Assembly: GCA_017647145.1 (NCBI GenBank)
Contig: JAGCLD010000039.1
Coordinates: forward strand, 1 to 64,000
Direction of reading: 5' to 3'
From: Paludibacteraceae bacterium
GTDB taxonomy: Bacteria; Bacteroidota; Bacteroidia; Bacteroidales; Paludibacteraceae
Length of the DNA: 64,000 bases
The number at the start of each line of letters is the position of its first letter. Position 1 is the first letter of the stretch. Made by a program: the position numbers and the translations under genes. The notes under the pieces were generated by a model. It searched no databases. It was not told where the DNA came from and saw only the letters and a list, made by a program, of their open reading frames with translations. Below, in pieces: positions 61,379 through 64,000 of the stretch.

Positions 61379-62206
61379 CTATTTTGAAAAATGACGTGTT
61401 AGTAAATACCGTAACTTGTGCCATGCAAAACTCAACACATTCTTGAATATCAACGGATGGGCATTCGCATATGACTGACGCGCCAACTTCCATCTGAAAC
61501 GCAGGTTGAGCAACGAACGTGAATACTCCACCGCTCCCAAGGTGTTGTTTCCATGTTGACGATACAGCATCGTCGGTTTATATATCGGATGTATCTTCCC
61601 TCCACGTGCTATCACACTCACTCCTATCCATGCATCATGCATATAACTGCGCGGATTAAACGGCAACGCCCCATGTCGCGCTGTCTGATTAAACATGCAT
61701 GAACACCCAGTAATGTCATTACAAATACCCAAGAAACGCGCGTTTTCATCGAGTAAATCCGGACGCAAATTAGCATACTTCCAAAACGACTCATTTATCA
61801 ACCCTAAGGATTGATCCACCACACGCATATCTCCATGCACCAAGAGTGGTAAATCAGCACCCCACGCTGCTTCCAAACGTTTCATCTCTTGATGAAACAC
61901 AGCAATCTTCTCAGGAAGCCACACATCATCTTGGTCGCAAAACATCACATACTCGCCACTCACACAATGTATCAACAACTCTTCAAACGAACGCATCGAA
62001 CCTATATTCCCAAGTTCATCTTGATACTCCAGTATTTTCTCCGGATACCTCACACAATACTCCCTTATCAACGCCAAGGTCCCATCTACCGAGCCGTCAT
62101 CACGCACAAAGAGACGCCAATCAGTATAAGTTTGTGCTAACAAGGAATCTAACTGCTCACGCAGAAAACATTCTCCATTATAGGTTGAGAGTAATATATC
62201 TATCAT
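61379..62206 (-). CDS. GT2 glycosyltransferase
   Basis: This 275-residue protein starts MIDILLSTYNGECFL, with LFVRDDGSVDGT and YVMFCDQDDVWLPE (DQDDxW metal motif) and MHDAWIGVSVIA. The chosen ATG overlaps the stop of the EpsG gene (ATGA); the longer frame to 62248 lies in that gene. It belongs to the same GT2 subgroup as its downstream neighbour, as if the two arose by duplication, although the sequences are clearly diverged. Confidence 0.85.
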   Translation of the reverse strand: MIDILLSTYNGECFLREQLDSLLAQTYTDWRLFVRDDGSVDGTLALIREYCVRYPEKILEYQDELGNIGSMRSFEELLIHCVSGEYVMFCDQDDVWLPEKIAVFHQEMKRLEAAWGADLPLLVHGDMRVVDQSLGLINESFWKYANLRPDLLDENARFLGICNDITGCSCMFNQTARHGALPFNPRSYMHDAWIGVSVIARGGKIHPIYKPTMLYRQHGNNTLGAVEYSRSLLNLRFRWKLARQSYANAHPLIFKNVLSFAWHKLRYLLTRHFSK

Positions 62207-63399
62207 TTTGCTTCTTCTTTTTGTGTGTAAACAAAATCGTGTTCCCAAAATAATATTGCTTCTTTCATCTGTCGCTCTTGCAACTCTACCTGTGAGTGCT
62301 TATTCAACTCAAACACCGTTGACACACGATTTGTTTTACTTTTCGCATACGAGGGTGTCTGGTTACTACTATACGTAAACACTGCCGCATAGAGCATAAA
62401 CACCACAGCGAACAGTTGTGCGGGTAAGTGGTCTTTCTTGCGCTCGCTCTGCGCCATTTCACTCTGCATATACACCAGCAGGAAAGGCAATACAAACGAA
62501 CGCAAACGATTCAACAAGAACCAATATTGATACAGTGTCACAATTGCCGCCACACACAGCCACATCATCCAATGCCAACGCTTGTCTTTTTCGGCAAAAT
62601 TACTGTAATAGGCCAAACATACAATAGCCAAGAAGTAGATAGGAAAAACAATCTGCACCTTACTTCCCATCGCCAAATGCAAACTCAATGAATCCTTTAT
62701 AGTGTCATTCAACGGCAAACTCCTCACTACTACATCCCCCAAACTGCTCATGGGCAACACCAACATAGAGCAGAGCAACAGAGCCAGTGTGATGTAGGCT
62801 TTCTTGTCTAATTCAAACTGCCAAAACATCATAAAAAGAACTGTAGCCATACACACAAACACACTCGACTTGTGCATCAGCACACACACTAACACACACA
62901 CCGCTCCTGCTACATACCGACGTTTCTCCAGCAACAAGTAAGCAAATATAAAGAATGCTACAGCCAAACATTGTCTATACTCATACAACACCAAGTTATA
63001 GTCAAGCAATATCAGGGCAAACAACGCCAAAGTGCGATGAGCTGTGAGTCGGCGAAAGAGCAGATAAACAGCTGCATAATAGATAAGCGTAACCATCAAG
63101 GTCATTCCCCAAAACGACACTCCCATCGTCTTCAGCACAGAACAATAAAGATTAAATCCGGGTTCAAACTGTAAATAACCCAACTGCGAAAAAAGACTGT
63201 CAAGATGTGGCAATGTATTGTAGTGTGGGAAATAATTCGCTACATCCGGTCCCAACATATACTTTGCGCCCACCATCACGACTAATGTCACAAAAGCAAG
63301 GTCATACACCTGCTTACACACCTTGTCGTATCTTCCGCAGAGCATTTCCACGATGACAAAGCACAACATCACCAATAATATGAGCGTTAAGTAATTCAT
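62203..63399 (-). CDS. EpsG/Wzy-like O-antigen polymerase
   Basis: This 398-residue protein has about ten hydrophobic segments with a typical EpsG-like pattern: a first helix, then ANYFPHYNTL in the first loop, FEPGFNLYCSVLKTMG, and FALILLDYNLVLYEYRQCLAVAFFIFA (first part quoted). It would polymerise repeat units on a lipid carrier at the outer face of the inner membrane. Overlaps by four bases both the flippase upstream and the GT2 downstream, so the three genes are coupled. Confidence 0.8.
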   Translation of the reverse strand: MNYLTLILLVMLCFVIVEMLCGRYDKVCKQVYDLAFVTLVVMVGAKYMLGPDVANYFPHYNTLPHLDSLFSQLGYLQFEPGFNLYCSVLKTMGVSFWGMTLMVTLIYYAAVYLLFRRLTAHRTLALFALILLDYNLVLYEYRQCLAVAFFIFAYLLLEKRRYVAGAVCVLVCVLMHKSSVFVCMATVLFMMFWQFELDKKAYITLALLLCSMLVLPMSSLGDVVVRSLPLNDTIKDSLSLHLAMGSKVQIVFPIYFLAIVCLAYYSNFAEKDKRWHWMMWLCVAAIVTLYQYWFLLNRLRSFVLPFLLVYMQSEMAQSERKKDHLPAQLFAVVFMLYAAVFTYSSNQTPSYAKSKTNRVSTVFELNKHSQVELQERQMKEAILFWEHDFVYTQKEEAK

Positions 63400-64000
63400 C
63401 TCTTTTTCATTCTTTTATAGGCCAACAACATGGCTCCGCACACTCCTCCTTCCGTCAGCAACAATGCCCAAGCTGCTCCTTCGGCATGCCATTTGGGCAC
63501 AAACACACTCACCAGTATCAAGGAGCACACTGCTGCCAGCAGATATATATTCCGATACACGCGCTTATCAACGTCTTCTCCGCATGCCAACAGCCCCATC
63601 TGTCCCACGATTCCGCCCAAAGTTACGAATAAAGGCACAATTGCCATAATTTTAGATAAGTTTCCCATGCCGGCATAGTCCTTTCCCAACAGAGTCACGA
63701 TGGCCTCCGAACCCCAAAACAGCACGATGAAAACGAGAAACATCACACTGCCTCCCACCATCATCAATCGTTCTATCGGTCGATAAGCCTCCGTTTTCTG
63801 TGTTTGTGCCACTCGGGTGATACGGGGGAAAAAGGCTTGAACCAATGGAGTAAACACCAAGACACAACTGATACGCATCAATTTCTCTGAAGCAGCATAC
63901 CTCCCCACCTCATCCGGCAATGCGACATAGCCCAATATCACTACAAACAACATGGCATAGACACTACTTGCCGCTTGCGACAAGAAAAGCGGAAAACTAT
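63396..64000 (-). CDS. oligosaccharide flippase (Wzx-like), partial at right edge
   Basis: The frame is open to base 64000, so the N-terminus (roughly the first half) is outside the window. The visible part has helices with SFPLFLSQAASSVYAML, FPRITRVAQTQ and LVSVFVPKWHAEGAAWALLLTEG, the C-terminal half of a Wzx/MATE-type flippase. It would flip lipid-linked repeat units for the polymerase encoded directly downstream, with which it shares four bases. A TTG near 63983 is not a real start because the family pattern continues upstream. Confidence 0.8.
   Translation of the reverse strand, partial: SFPLFLSQAASSVYAMLFVVILGYVALPDEVGRYAASEKLMRISCVLVFTPLVQAFFPRITRVAQTQKTEAYRPIERLMMVGGSVMFLVFIVLFWGSEAIVTLLGKDYAGMGNLSKIMAIVPLFVTLGGIVGQMGLLACGEDVDKRVYRNIYLLAAVCSLILVSVFVPKWHAEGAAWALLLTEGGVCGAMLLAYKRMKKR

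Overview
The window is a chromosomal segment of a member of the Bacteroidota, most likely order Bacteroidales. The evidence is: promoters of the Bacteroidetes type (TTTG or TTG, 19-20 bases, then TAnnTTTG) in front of many genes; fused SecDF and fused NfnAB-type genes; large secreted proteins with type IX secretion (T9SS) C-terminal tails; a Wzi-family capsule protein; and a gene content close to Porphyromonas/Paludibacter relatives. Family level (Paludibacteraceae-like) is only a guess. No rRNA, prophage, transposase or CRISPR array is visible. There is one tRNA (Asn).

Layout. 1-2.6 kb: two tandem secreted paralogues, the first running off the left edge. 3-8.1 kb: uridine kinase, a PolB-like exonuclease and an MltF-like transglycosylase on +, then a flippase and upp on -. 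8.2-15.5 kb (-): fused NfnA/NfnB-type oxidoreductase, deoC, psd, secDF. 15.8-20.5 kb: dtd (+), then a murF - DUF2147 - homocysteine methyltransferase domain - surE - small membrane protein operon (-), and tRNA-Asn. 20.5-25.7 kb: PfkB kinase, plsC, rsmA and corA on +, with a flippase-like LPG_synthase_TM protein and GtrA on -. 25.8-26.9 kb: a small membrane protein plus a membrane-tethered HTH regulator. 27-32.8 kb (-): an LPS/capsule group (O-antigen ligase, a glycosyltransferase-kinase fusion, a GT2, Wzi, a kelch lipoprotein) downstream of recX. 33.3-34.2 kb: prmC. 34.6-49.5 kb (-): three T9SS surface proteins, one of 2967 residues. 50.3-57.7 kb (+): ribD, cls, guaA, an NlpC/P60 hydrolase, priA. 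57.8-64 kb (-): a surface polysaccharide cluster with five GT2 enzymes, an NAD-dependent epimerase, a Wzy/EpsG polymerase and a Wzx flippase cut by the right edge.

How the parts relate. Most of the window is housekeeping metabolism and envelope building. Two polysaccharide regions (27-32.8 kb and 57.8-64 kb) plus the isolated flippase at 5.9-7.4 kb would supply glycan polymer, export and ligation. SecDF would help export the T9SS substrates, which are probably anchored to LPS by the T9SS machinery (not in this window).

The most unusual structure is non-coding. Six intergenic sites (about 2.86, 15.73, 25.72, 34.29, 50.10 and 60.50 kb) carry tandem arrays whose unit is always 11 bases but whose sequence varies, mostly around a TAGGAT/ATCCTA core. 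They sit only between transcription units and do not look like terminators, IS remnants or CRISPR. Other points worth a second look are the glycosyltransferase-WaaP-like kinase fusion, the stand-alone MetH N-terminal domain, the membrane protein/tethered HTH pair, the eight-G tract in a signal peptide, and the nine-module giant adhesin. Motif positions were counted by hand and may be off by a few residues; family names come from recognition, not a database search.
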